In this document: positions 19,975-27,400 of the stretch, one piece after another | Numbering within the stretch: the first letter of the stretch is position 1 | How the letters are laid out: every line of letters starts with the position of its first letter | Source of the DNA: Bacteroidaceae bacterium | GTDB lineage: Bacteria; Bacteroidota; Bacteroidia; Bacteroidales; Bacteroidaceae | Length of the DNA: 56,330 nt | Reading direction: 5' to 3' | Assembly: GCA_011959205.1 (NCBI GenBank) | Contig: BLLV01000038.1 | Span: 1-56,330 of the forward strand | Notes under the pieces: model-generated | Told to the model about the DNA's origin: nothing | Database searches by the model: none | Seen by the model: the letters and a program-made list of their open reading frames with translations, nothing else | Program-made: the position numbers and the translations under genes

Positions 19975-22302
19975 ATGAGGAAGAAATTTATATACGTGCT
20001 TTGGGCTCTTGTAGCCGGCGTACTGTTAGTTATAGCACTCGTATTCACCGCAATAGCGAAAGGAAGAATTGGATATGTGCCGCCAATTGAGGAGTTGGAA
20101 AACCCGAGTTTGAAGTTTGCCACCGAAATTATATCCGATGACGGTAAGATGTTGGGTACTTATTCGCTTAGTAAGGAGAACCGTGTATTTGTGGGGTATG
20201 ACCAGCTTTCATCGAATTTGATCCGTGCGCTGATTGCTACCGAGGATGAACGCTTTGCGGAACATTCCGGTATTGATGCCCGTGCATTTGTCCGTGCTTT
20301 GGTGAAACGGGGGGTGATGATGCAGAAGAATGCCGGTGGTGGTAGTACCATAACCCAACAGTTGGCAAAACAGTTCTATTCGCCTACAGCAGATAATGTG
20401 ATGGAACGTCTGTTACAGAAACCCATTGAATGGGTGATAGCTGTTCAGTTGGAACGCTATTATACAAAGGAAGAGATTTTGACCATGTATCTTAATAAGT
20501 TCGATTTTCTAAATAATGCAGTCGGTATAAAAACAGCGGCCAATACTTATTTTTCGAAGGAACCGAAAGATTTGAGCGTTGAAGAAGCGGCTACTTTAGT
20601 AGGTATGTGCAAGAATCCGTCACTTTATAATCCGAAACGTTTTAATGAGCGTTCACGTGGAAGGCGTAATGTAGTGCTTGACCAGATGCGAAAGGCAGGA
20701 TACCTGACTGATGCGGAAGCTGATTCATTAAAGGCGTTGCCTCTCGTATTAAAATATCGCCGTGTGGATCATAAAGAAGGATTGGCAACTTACTTTCGTG
20801 AATATCTGCGTGGAGTAATGACAGTCAAGGAACCGAAGAAAAGTGATTATCGCGGATGGCAGATGCAGAAGTATTATGAAGATTCATTGGCATGGAAAAC
20901 GAATCCGCTTTTCGGCTGGTGTGCTAAAAACAAGAAGAAAGACGGTACCAACTACAATATTTATACAGACGGTCTTAAGATTTATACCACTATTGATTCA
21001 CGTATGCAGAAATATGCGGAAGAGGCTGTTTATGAACATGTGGCGCAATACTTGCAACCTCGTTTCTTCAAGGAAAAACGGAAAAAGAAAACAGCTCCGT
21101 TTACGAATCAGCTGACAGAGGAGGAGGTGAATTCCATCATGACCAGGGCCATGAAGCAGACTGATCGTTATCGTATTATGAAAGAAGCCGGATGCTCGGA
21201 AGCGGAAATAAAAACAGCGTTCAATACTAAATATGAAATGTCTGTGTTCTCTTACGAAGGAGAGAAGGATACTATTATGACTCCGATGGATTCTTTGAAA
21301 TATTATAAATTCTTCCTTAGGGCAGGATTTATGTCTATGGATCCATTGACTGGTCATGTGAAGGCGTATGTGGGTGGTCCTAACTATAATTACTTTCAAT
21401 ATGATATGGCGATGGTCGGTCGCCGCCAAATTGGTTCTACTGTAAAACCTTATGTTTATACACTGGCTATGGAGAACGGCTTTTCACCTTGCGATCAGGT
21501 TCGCCACGTTGAACAGACATTGATAGATGAGAATGGGCGTCCATGGTCACCACGTAACGCCAGCAAAAAGCGCTATGGAGAAATGGTAACTATCAAATGG
21601 GGATTGGCCAATTCAGATAATTGGGTAACGGCTTACTTGATGGGGAAACTGAATCCTTATCAGTTGGTTCGTCTGATTCATTCATTCGGTGTGCAGAACA
21701 AACAGATAGATCCTGTAGTTTCACTCTGTCTGGGACCTTGTGAAATCTCTGTCGGAGAGATGGTCAGCGCCTATTCAGCATTTGCAAACCGAGGTATCCG
21801 TACGGCACCAGTATTTGTAACTCGTATTGAGGATAATGAAGGTAATGTATTAGCGAATTTCACTCCGCAAATGGATGAGGTGATTAGTGAAATCAGTGCT
21901 TACAAAATGCTGGTCATGTTGCGTGCGGTCGTTAATGAGGGTACCGGTGGACGTGTACGTCGTCTGTATGGCATTACTGCTGATATGGGGGGTAAGACAG
22001 GTACAACCAATCGTAACTCTGATGGTTGGTTTATGGGATTCACTCCCTCATTGGTATCCGGTGTATGGGTAGGCGGTGAAGAACGTGATATTCATTTTGA
22101 TACGATGATAGACGGGCAGGGGGCTGCTATGGCGCTTCCTATTTGGGGGCTTTATATGCAGAAAGTCTATAAAGACAAGAGCTTGGGATATTCTCAGGAT
22201 GAGAAATTCAATATTCCTGATGATTTTGACCCTTGCAAAGATTCCTTGATGGACGAAATGTCGGTGGAAGAAACCGGAGGCTTGGATAATATATTTGAGT
22301 AA
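19975..22302 (+). CDS. mrcA: Class A penicillin-binding protein 1A (transglycosylase/transpeptidase)
   Basis: A bifunctional enzyme that polymerises and cross-links peptidoglycan at the outer face of the inner membrane. The 775-residue protein has one N-terminal membrane anchor (residues about 5-27). The GT51 domain follows with ATEDERFAEHSGID and GGSTITQQLAKQ (residues about 80-130). The transpeptidase domain has the serine motif STVK (in RRQIGSTVKPYVY), SDN (in LANSDNW) and KTGT (in GGKTGTTNRNSDGWF). All three catalytic motifs are intact. It is a single-gene unit with a strong terminator. The window's MtgA shares only the glycosyltransferase activity. Confidence 0.96.
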   Translation: MRKKFIYVLWALVAGVLLVIALVFTAIAKGRIGYVPPIEELENPSLKFATEIISDDGKMLGTYSLSKENRVFVGYDQLSSNLIRALIATEDERFAEHSGIDARAFVRALVKRGVMMQKNAGGGSTITQQLAKQFYSPTADNVMERLLQKPIEWVIAVQLERYYTKEEILTMYLNKFDFLNNAVGIKTAANTYFSKEPKDLSVEEAATLVGMCKNPSLYNPKRFNERSRGRRNVVLDQMRKAGYLTDAEADSLKALPLVLKYRRVDHKEGLATYFREYLRGVMTVKEPKKSDYRGWQMQKYYEDSLAWKTNPLFGWCAKNKKKDGTNYNIYTDGLKIYTTIDSRMQKYAEEAVYEHVAQYLQPRFFKEKRKKKTAPFTNQLTEEEVNSIMTRAMKQTDRYRIMKEAGCSEAEIKTAFNTKYEMSVFSYEGEKDTIMTPMDSLKYYKFFLRAGFMSMDPLTGHVKAYVGGPNYNYFQYDMAMVGRRQIGSTVKPYVYTLAMENGFSPCDQVRHVEQTLIDENGRPWSPRNASKKRYGEMVTIKWGLANSDNWVTAYLMGKLNPYQLVRLIHSFGVQNKQIDPVVSLCLGPCEISVGEMVSAYSAFANRGIRTAPVFVTRIEDNEGNVLANFTPQMDEVISEISAYKMLVMLRAVVNEGTGGRVRRLYGITADMGGKTGTTNRNSDGWFMGFTPSLVSGVWVGGEERDIHFDTMIDGQGAAMALPIWGLYMQKVYKDKSLGYSQDEKFNIPDDFDPCKDSLMDEMSVEETGGLDNIFE

Positions 22303-22320
22303 TTGAAAGATTTGCTAATA

Positions 22321-22362
22321 AAAAAAGTCTGTTTGCAAGAGAAAGCAAACAGACTTTTTTTA
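22321..22362 (+). terminator. Terminator of the class A PBP gene
   Basis: Perfect 16-bp arms 22321-22336 (AAAAAAGTCTGTTTGC) and 22345-22360 with an 8-base loop, ending in a T-run. It lies 18 bases past the stop and, having A- and T-runs, could act in both directions. Confidence 0.9.
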
Positions 22363-22496
22363 TTGCTACACTTTTATAAAAGGTTTTTTCTCCACTTTAG
22401 TATTATGGGAAATAATTTATATAAAAAAGATGAAAATCCTTGTTGCTTCATAAGAAAATGCTATTTTTACAAAAAGAAAACCTTTACTTTAAAGAT

Positions 22497-22503
22497 AGGA
22501 GGT
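22497..22503 (+). promoter_or_regulatory. Strong Shine-Dalgarno sequence
   Basis: AGGAGGT, a full match to the 16S anti-Shine-Dalgarno, ends 4 bases before the ATG at 22508. Such a site is rare in this genome group, where starts usually have only AT-rich leaders, and no other gene in the window shows one so clear. It fixes the start of the next gene. Confidence 0.7.
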
Positions 22504-22507
22504 AATT

Positions 22508-23335
22508 ATGGATAGAGATGTAACCTTATATCAGATTACGAATGTTATGGCCGAGAGGGTTCTCCAAAAGATAGACAACTTTAATAAAGGCCGTAGGGAA
22601 GACATGGGATTTTATGCAATCAGTGCTTCTACCCCTTACCGATCATATTACGCTTTGTGGCGTATCTTTCCAGACCATACTTATTCTCCTTTATTTATTC
22701 AATCGTTGGCTGTCACTTTTGATGATGCGGCAGAACGTACTTTTCAGTATTTGCAGAATTGTAATGTCCTGCTGAAAGTAAAAGACGATACTTTTTTTGA
22801 ACCTTATTATGGAATATCCGAGAATATAGTCGCATTTGGAAAATATCGTGGGAAAAGATTAGCAGAGGTTTATTACATTGATCCTAACTATGTACTTTGG
22901 CTGGCACACAAATTTGAGGCCCGAAATCCTAGGGATAAGAAGCTGGCAATGTTAGCAAAGGCTTTTGCTACAGTGCATTATGAAACGGTTATCAGAAAAC
23001 ATCATTTACCAGCTGGCAGTCGTTTTATTGGTCAGCCGGGAGAGAAACTGACCGACTTGCGTTTAGAGGTCTTAGGGATAAGATTACAACTGGACACATA
23101 CAAAACAACCGGATATTATGTAAACCAGAGTGTACTTGCCTCTGATGCTGATGGTAACCGTTATACTTTTATTATAAAGGCGGCGGCTTCCAGTATGTCA
23201 CCGGATATGTTGAGCTGTTATACAAGAAAAATTAATCCTCATGAAAATCTGTATATTAAATCAGCCAAAGTCCTTTCTCATTATGAGAGTAAAGGAATTA
23301 AATATACTCGCATAGGGTATTTGAAGATCTCATAA
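22508..23335 (+). CDS. Conserved hypothetical protein with FGKYRGK motif (DUF3820/exonuclease X C-terminal-like)
   Basis: I do not recognise this 275-residue protein as a whole. Residues 110-134 (FGKYRGKRLAEV..IDPNYVLWLAH) resemble the short domain found in DUF3820 proteins and at the C-terminus of exonuclease X-like proteins, where FGKYKGK..E....DP.YL.W is typical. The last 85 residues (TGYYVNQSVLASDADGNRY and onward) have a strand-rich pattern that could be an OB-like fold. It has no signal peptide or membrane segment, so it is probably cytosolic and may bind nucleic acid; that is inference. It has an unusually good ribosome binding site and its stop codon touches an inverted-repeat element. 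Confidence 0.75.
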   Translation: MDRDVTLYQITNVMAERVLQKIDNFNKGRREDMGFYAISASTPYRSYYALWRIFPDHTYSPLFIQSLAVTFDDAAERTFQYLQNCNVLLKVKDDTFFEPYYGISENIVAFGKYRGKRLAEVYYIDPNYVLWLAHKFEARNPRDKKLAMLAKAFATVHYETVIRKHHLPAGSRFIGQPGEKLTDLRLEVLGIRLQLDTYKTTGYYVNQSVLASDADGNRYTFIIKAAASSMSPDMLSCYTRKINPHENLYIKSAKVLSHYESKGIKYTRIGYLKIS

Positions 23336-23425
23336 AAAAGTAATATATCTTCATTGGCAAAGTAAGTTCACTTACTTTGCCAAGTATGTGGACTTACTTT
23401 GCTCACAAAGATATATTACTTTTTT
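23334..23425. repeat. 92-bp element with 18-bp terminal inverted repeats and an internal hairpin
   Basis: Outer arms 23334-23351 and 23408-23425 (AAAAAAGTAATATATCTT and its exact complement) are perfect over 18 bases. Inside, TTGGCAAAGTAAG (23354-23366) and its complement (23371-23383) form a 13-bp stem around TTCA. CTTACTTTGC occurs twice directly (23371-23380 and 23393-23402, 22 apart) and once inverted (23357-23366). The left arm begins within the TAA stop of the upstream gene. It may be a terminator of unusual build, a small non-autonomous element, or a protein-binding array. Confidence 0.7.
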
Positions 23426-23520
23426 CAGTAAGTGCGCTTATTCACCATTTTCCTTCTATCCGCAAATTCCTTTATCGTCTTTACATTCGGATATCACCTC
23501 ATCTTGCATGTTTTTGTATC

Positions 23521-24414
23521 TTATTGTCCATGTCTGAATTCGGTAGGTGACACACCTGTGATTTTTTTGAAAAAGCGAGCAAAATGATTGGGATAACAGA
23601 ATCCGAGATGGATGGCAATGTCGTTGATACTCAACGAATGATCTGAAAGCAACTGTTTGGCTTTATCCGCCACCTTGTGTTGCAGATAACTTTTGGCAGT
23701 CATATTCACCTCTTTTCTTACCAAATTTCCAAAATAATTAGCAGAGAGATGGAATTGGGCTGCGCACCACGCCACACACGGTGGTCCAAATTTTCGTGGC
23801 ATTTTGCTTTCTCCCGACAAATATCCGTCAATCATGGAGTCGAGACGTAACATGAGATCGGAAGCATGAAACTGGCGGGTGTCGAATTGGCGGTCATAGA
23901 AACGACGGCATGAAGTGAGCAACTGTCCTATACCGAGGCGCAACATGTGGCTGGTAAATTCATCATCCTTCATCTGAAGTTCCGAGCAGATGTTATTAAA
24001 ACAGTTGATTGCTACCCGGCGTTCGCTTTCATACAGTTCCAAAGCTTCTGCCACTTCATAGTCGAAAAAATTAAACATATAGAAGTCCCTGCCCAATCCG
24101 GTACCTTCTACAAGTTCAGGACGAAAGACCAACATAAGCCCTTGTGGCTTTTTGTATGGATCCAGATTCATGGATACCACATCTCCGGGTTTCATGGTAA
24201 AAATAGTTCCGGCACGGTATTGCATACTGTTGCCACGCAATACCAGTTCACCAAAATCGGCATCCATCAGCACTACGCAATACATACCAAAATTTGTAGG
24301 GGCAAAAAGTGAGGGGTCTGCCTGAGACAGATTGGCGACACTTACCAAGGGGTGGTAAGTGGGTTGGTGAAAATAATGGTTGTATTGGTCTATGTTTTCA
24401 ATTGTGATAATCAT
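23521..24414 (-). CDS. AraC family transcriptional regulator
   Basis: A 297-residue regulator. The N-terminal part (about 1-150) has a cupin-like pattern (LRGNSMQYRAGTIFTMKPGDVV) that likely senses a small ligand. The C-terminal 100 residues hold the two AraC helix-turn-helix motifs, the second being INDIAIHLGFCYPNHFARFFKKITGVSPTEFR (within 262-293). It is divergent from the tryptophanase-family gene, 209 bases apart, and is the obvious candidate regulator for it. A TATCTTTG box on the minus strand at 24444-24451 is its likely promoter. Four direct GGTA-centred repeats lie in the shared region. Confidence 0.93.
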   Translation of the reverse strand: MIITIENIDQYNHYFHQPTYHPLVSVANLSQADPSLFAPTNFGMYCVVLMDADFGELVLRGNSMQYRAGTIFTMKPGDVVSMNLDPYKKPQGLMLVFRPELVEGTGLGRDFYMFNFFDYEVAEALELYESERRVAINCFNNICSELQMKDDEFTSHMLRLGIGQLLTSCRRFYDRQFDTRQFHASDLMLRLDSMIDGYLSGESKMPRKFGPPCVAWCAAQFHLSANYFGNLVRKEVNMTAKSYLQHKVADKAKQLLSDHSLSINDIAIHLGFCYPNHFARFFKKITGVSPTEFRHGQ

Positions 24415-24434
24415 TTTATTTTTTTTGATATGTA

Positions 24435-24525
24435 AATTTGGTACAAAGATAGGATTAATTTGGTAGGAATCGTTGTTTGGGTAGTTGAAAATGGTAGAAA
24501 AATGAAGGATAAGTAAAAATGGTAG
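24435..24525. promoter_or_regulatory. Four direct repeats, candidate AraC-type operator
   Basis: AATTTGGTA occurs at 24435-24443 and 24457-24465, and AAAATGGTAG at 24488-24497 and 24516-24525, all in the same orientation, sharing A-A-x-x-T/G-GGTA. Direct half-sites are typical for AraC-family binding. The first pair surrounds the regulator's own -7 box (24444-24451, minus strand), and the last pair lies upstream of the lyase promoter. Confidence 0.5.
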
Positions 24526-24546
24526 TTTATTCCGCTATTTTTATCA

Positions 24547-24576
24547 TTTGTATGTTAGATTGAATGCCTAATTTTG
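24547..24576 (+). promoter_or_regulatory. Promoter of the tryptophanase-family gene
   Basis: TTTG at 24547-24550 and TAATTTTG at 24569-24576, 18 bases apart, close to the Bacteroidetes pattern. The ATG follows at 24624. Confidence 0.6.
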
Positions 24577-24623
24577 TGAGTGAAAATAAAATATATGGAT
24601 GTAAATAATAAAATATAAGAAAA

Positions 24624-26071
24624 ATGGCAGTAAAATTTTATAAAAGTGAGAATCAGATTCCACTTGAAATGCACAAAGTGCGTATGGTACAGAAGCTAAG
24701 CCTTCTTCCTGTTGAAGAACGTCTGAAAAAAATTCAGGAAGCTGGTAACAACACGTTTTTGCTCCAAAATAAAGATGTCTATTTAGATATGCTGACTGAT
24801 TCCGGCGTAAACGCAATGTCCGACCTTCAGTTTGCTGCTATGTTTCAGGCCGATGATTCTTATGCCGGTTCTGCCACATTCCTGCGAGTGAAAGATGCGG
24901 TGAAGGAAGTGTTTGGCACCGACAATGTGTTACCTGTGCACCAAGGACGTGCTGCCGAGAATATATTGGCCGAAACATACGTTACAGAAGGTAAAGTAGC
25001 TTTGATGAATTTTCACTTTACTACGACCAAGGCTCATGTTACACGTTGTGGTGGTACGGTGGAAGAACTCATTGATCCGAAAGGCTTGCTTGCTCAAAGC
25101 GACGACCCGTTTAAAGGAGATTTCAATCTTGCCAATCTACGTAGCAGAATCAATAAGATAGGAGCGGAGAATGTGGCTTTTGTGCGTGTCGAAGCAGGTA
25201 CCAATCTGATAGGTGGTCAGCCGGTTTCATTGGAAAACATGCTTGCTGTCACTGATATCTGTCATGATGCAGGTGTGATGAGTGTGCTTGATGCATCTTT
25301 ATTACAAGACAATATTTATTTCATGAAAACTCGCGAGGCACGTTGTAAGTATATGGATGTGAAAGACATCTATCATTTGCTTGCTGATCATTTTGATGTT
25401 ATTTACTTCTCTGCACGCAAACTAGGATTTGCCAAAGGTGGTATTATCACAAGCAAGGATGCTAAATATACACGTGAAATGATGGCTTTCATACCTCTTT
25501 ATGAGGGATTCCTGACTTATGGAGGTATTGATGTGCGTACGATGGAGGCTATGGCTCAAGGACTGTACGAGTCGTTGGATATGGAATACATTAACCAAGG
25601 ACCGGAGTTTATCAACTATTTGGCTCGCGAACTAAATGATTACGGAGTACCTGTCATCTTGCCGGCTGGTGGCTTGGGTTGCCATCTCAATGCGGGAGCT
25701 TTTGTGCCCGACATGCCTCACAATGAATATCCTGCCGGTGCAGTGGCCACAGCTCTGTACATTGCTGGTGGTATACGCGGAATGGAGCGTGGAACACTTT
25801 CAGAAAACGTAACCCGGATGGCTCTGAACCGTTTGCCGAATTGGAGCTGATGCGTTTGGCTGTTCCACGCCGTGTATTCACGCTTTCCCAACTGAAGTAT
25901 GTGGCTGATCGTGTGAAGTGGTTGTGGGATAATCGTTCGCTTATCGGTGGTCTTGAATGGGTAGAAGAACCAAGTGTGCTGCGTTTCTTCTTCGGGCGTC
26001 TGAAAGAAAAAGGTTATTGGCAGGAACAGTTGGCGGAAAAATTTCGTAAGGATTTCGGGGATAGTTTGTAA
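24624..26071 (+). pseudogene. Tryptophanase / tyrosine phenol-lyase family beta-eliminating lyase, frameshifted
   Basis: Enzymes of this PLP family split tryptophan to indole, or tyrosine to phenol, with pyruvate and ammonia. The first frame (24624-25850) runs 395 good codons, then leaves homology at GTLSEN and stops 13 codons later. The rest of the family sequence (ELMRLAVPRRVFTL..VLRFFFGRL) continues in another frame to 26071. One extra C after 25808 would restore NRNPDGSEPFAELELMRL and a protein of about 482 residues. Lys266 (FSARK) is the likely PLP lysine. The DASLL segment differs from the DSAR/DATR of known members, so the substrate is uncertain. Either the gene is newly broken or one base was missed in the sequence. 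Confidence 0.85.
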
Positions 26072-26148
26072 TACGTAACAACAACGAAGCAAATATTTTT
26101 CATCATAGTGAGCCGGCATATTAACGAGCGGTTTCACTATGATGATTT

Positions 26149-26562
26149 TTAATCTCTGTTCTCTGTTACCGGATCACTAGTTCTTATTCCATAAAGAATA
26201 GCCATTCCGCGGCGGATATATTCTCTTTCCATATCTTCCGGTTTCAATATCTTGTTGTCAAAGACCAGCAAGTCGATATCCAGTTTTACCACTCCTAGAG
26301 CTTTGTCTGCAGGAATCCGTCCGCAGCGTCGCTCCAGTTCCTTAAATAAATCATGGACAGAATCGGGCGAAAGCGTTGTGCTGAATTTGGCCAGTTGATT
26401 GCTGAAAGGGGAGTGGAATCCGCTGCCGACAGCTTCCGTTTCCATCATCTCGCCGAAATGAATGTCAGGAAATGTGGTGCGCAACGCCTCCCGTGCGACT
26501 GAGAGTTGCGCATGGCGGTTTGTGTTAGAGCCCATACAAAGCAGACAATGGTGTTCGTCCAT
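26149..26562 (-). CDS. folK: 2-amino-4-hydroxy-6-hydroxymethyldihydropteridine diphosphokinase
   Basis: FolK transfers pyrophosphate from ATP to the pterin in folate synthesis. With the ATG at 26562 the protein has 137 residues, shorter than the 159 of E. coli, and starts directly with the family sequence (CLLCMGSNTNRHAQLSVAREAL). The KLDIDLLVFDN motif (about residue 97) carries the two metal-binding aspartates. Longer upstream in-frame starts (to 26682) would reach into kdsB and are unlikely. A TACATTTG box on the minus strand at 26586-26593 fits a promoter. It is divergent from kdsB. Confidence 0.85.
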   Translation of the reverse strand: MDEHHCLLCMGSNTNRHAQLSVAREALRTTFPDIHFGEMMETEAVGSGFHSPFSNQLAKFSTTLSPDSVHDLFKELERRCGRIPADKALGVVKLDIDLLVFDNKILKPEDMEREYIRRGMAILYGIRTSDPVTENRD

Positions 26563-26585
26563 AACATTTAATTGCATTAATGGTG

Positions 26586-26615
26586 CAAATGTATGAAATG
26601 TTTTTGTTACTTTTG
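26586..26615. promoter_or_regulatory. Divergent -7 boxes for folK and kdsB
   Basis: TACATTTG on the minus strand (26586-26593) points to folK and TACTTTTG on the plus strand (26608-26615) points to kdsB. Both match TAnnTTTG. No clear -33 partners. Confidence 0.45.
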
Positions 26616-26641
26616 CATGAATATATAAAAGAAATGGTACC

Positions 26642-27400
26642 ATGAAATTTATTGGAATTATTCCCGCTAGATATGCCTCCACACGTTTTCCTGCTAAGCC
26701 TTTGGCCGTCTTGGGAGGTAAACCTGTGATTCAGAGGGTTTATGAACAAGTGGCCGGCATATTGGATGAAGCATATGTGGCAACGGACGACGAGCGTATT
26801 GAAACTGTAGTCAAAGCTTTCGGAGGCAAGGCTGTCATGACCTCTGTCCATCATAACAGCGGTACGGACCGCTGTTATGAGGCATATACAAAAGTGGGGC
26901 AAGAATATGATGTGATTGTGAATATCCAAGGCGATGAACCTTTTATCCAAAAATCACAGCTTGAAGCCGTGAAAGCTTGCTTTGAAGATCCTGCCACACA
27001 GATTGCGACTTTGGTGAAACCTTTCACCCCGGATGACGGGCTTGAAGCCTTGGAAAATGTAAATTCTCCCAAAGTCGTAGTCGGTAATAATATGAATGCT
27101 TTGTATTTCAGCCGTTCCATCATTCCTTTCCAGCGTAATGTGGATAAGGAAGGCTGGCTGAAAGGGCATACTTACTATAAACATATCGGTCTGTATGCTT
27201 ATCGGGCCGATGTACTGAAAGAAATAACTTCGCTTTCACAATCTTCGCTGGAGTTGGCTGAATCGTTGGAGCAGCTTCGCTGGCTGGAAAATGGTTATAC
27301 TATTAAGGTGGGAATCAGTGAAGTGGAGACAATAGGCATTGATACGCCTCAGGATCTGGCACGTGCCGAAGCATTTTTAAAACAAAGGGAGGGGGAGTAA
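26642..27400 (+). CDS. kdsB: 3-deoxy-manno-octulosonate cytidylyltransferase
   Basis: KdsB activates Kdo with CTP to CMP-Kdo for lipopolysaccharide core synthesis. The 252-residue length is typical. The start IGIIPARYASTRFPAKPL is the CTP-binding motif; VATDDERI, SGTDRCYEA and NIQGDEPFI follow in order, and SLELAESLEQLRWLENG and IDTPQDL close the domain. The M16 homologue begins at the base directly after its stop codon, so the two are translated from one message. Confidence 0.97.
   Translation: MKFIGIIPARYASTRFPAKPLAVLGGKPVIQRVYEQVAGILDEAYVATDDERIETVVKAFGGKAVMTSVHHNSGTDRCYEAYTKVGQEYDVIVNIQGDEPFIQKSQLEAVKACFEDPATQIATLVKPFTPDDGLEALENVNSPKVVVGNNMNALYFSRSIIPFQRNVDKEGWLKGHTYYKHIGLYAYRADVLKEITSLSQSSLELAESLEQLRWLENGYTIKVGISEVETIGIDTPQDLARAEAFLKQREGE

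Noticed and set aside
24624..26071. Programmed frameshift in the lyase
   Set aside because: There is no slippery heptamer at the junction and no reason known in this family; a plain one-base loss or sequencing error is simpler.
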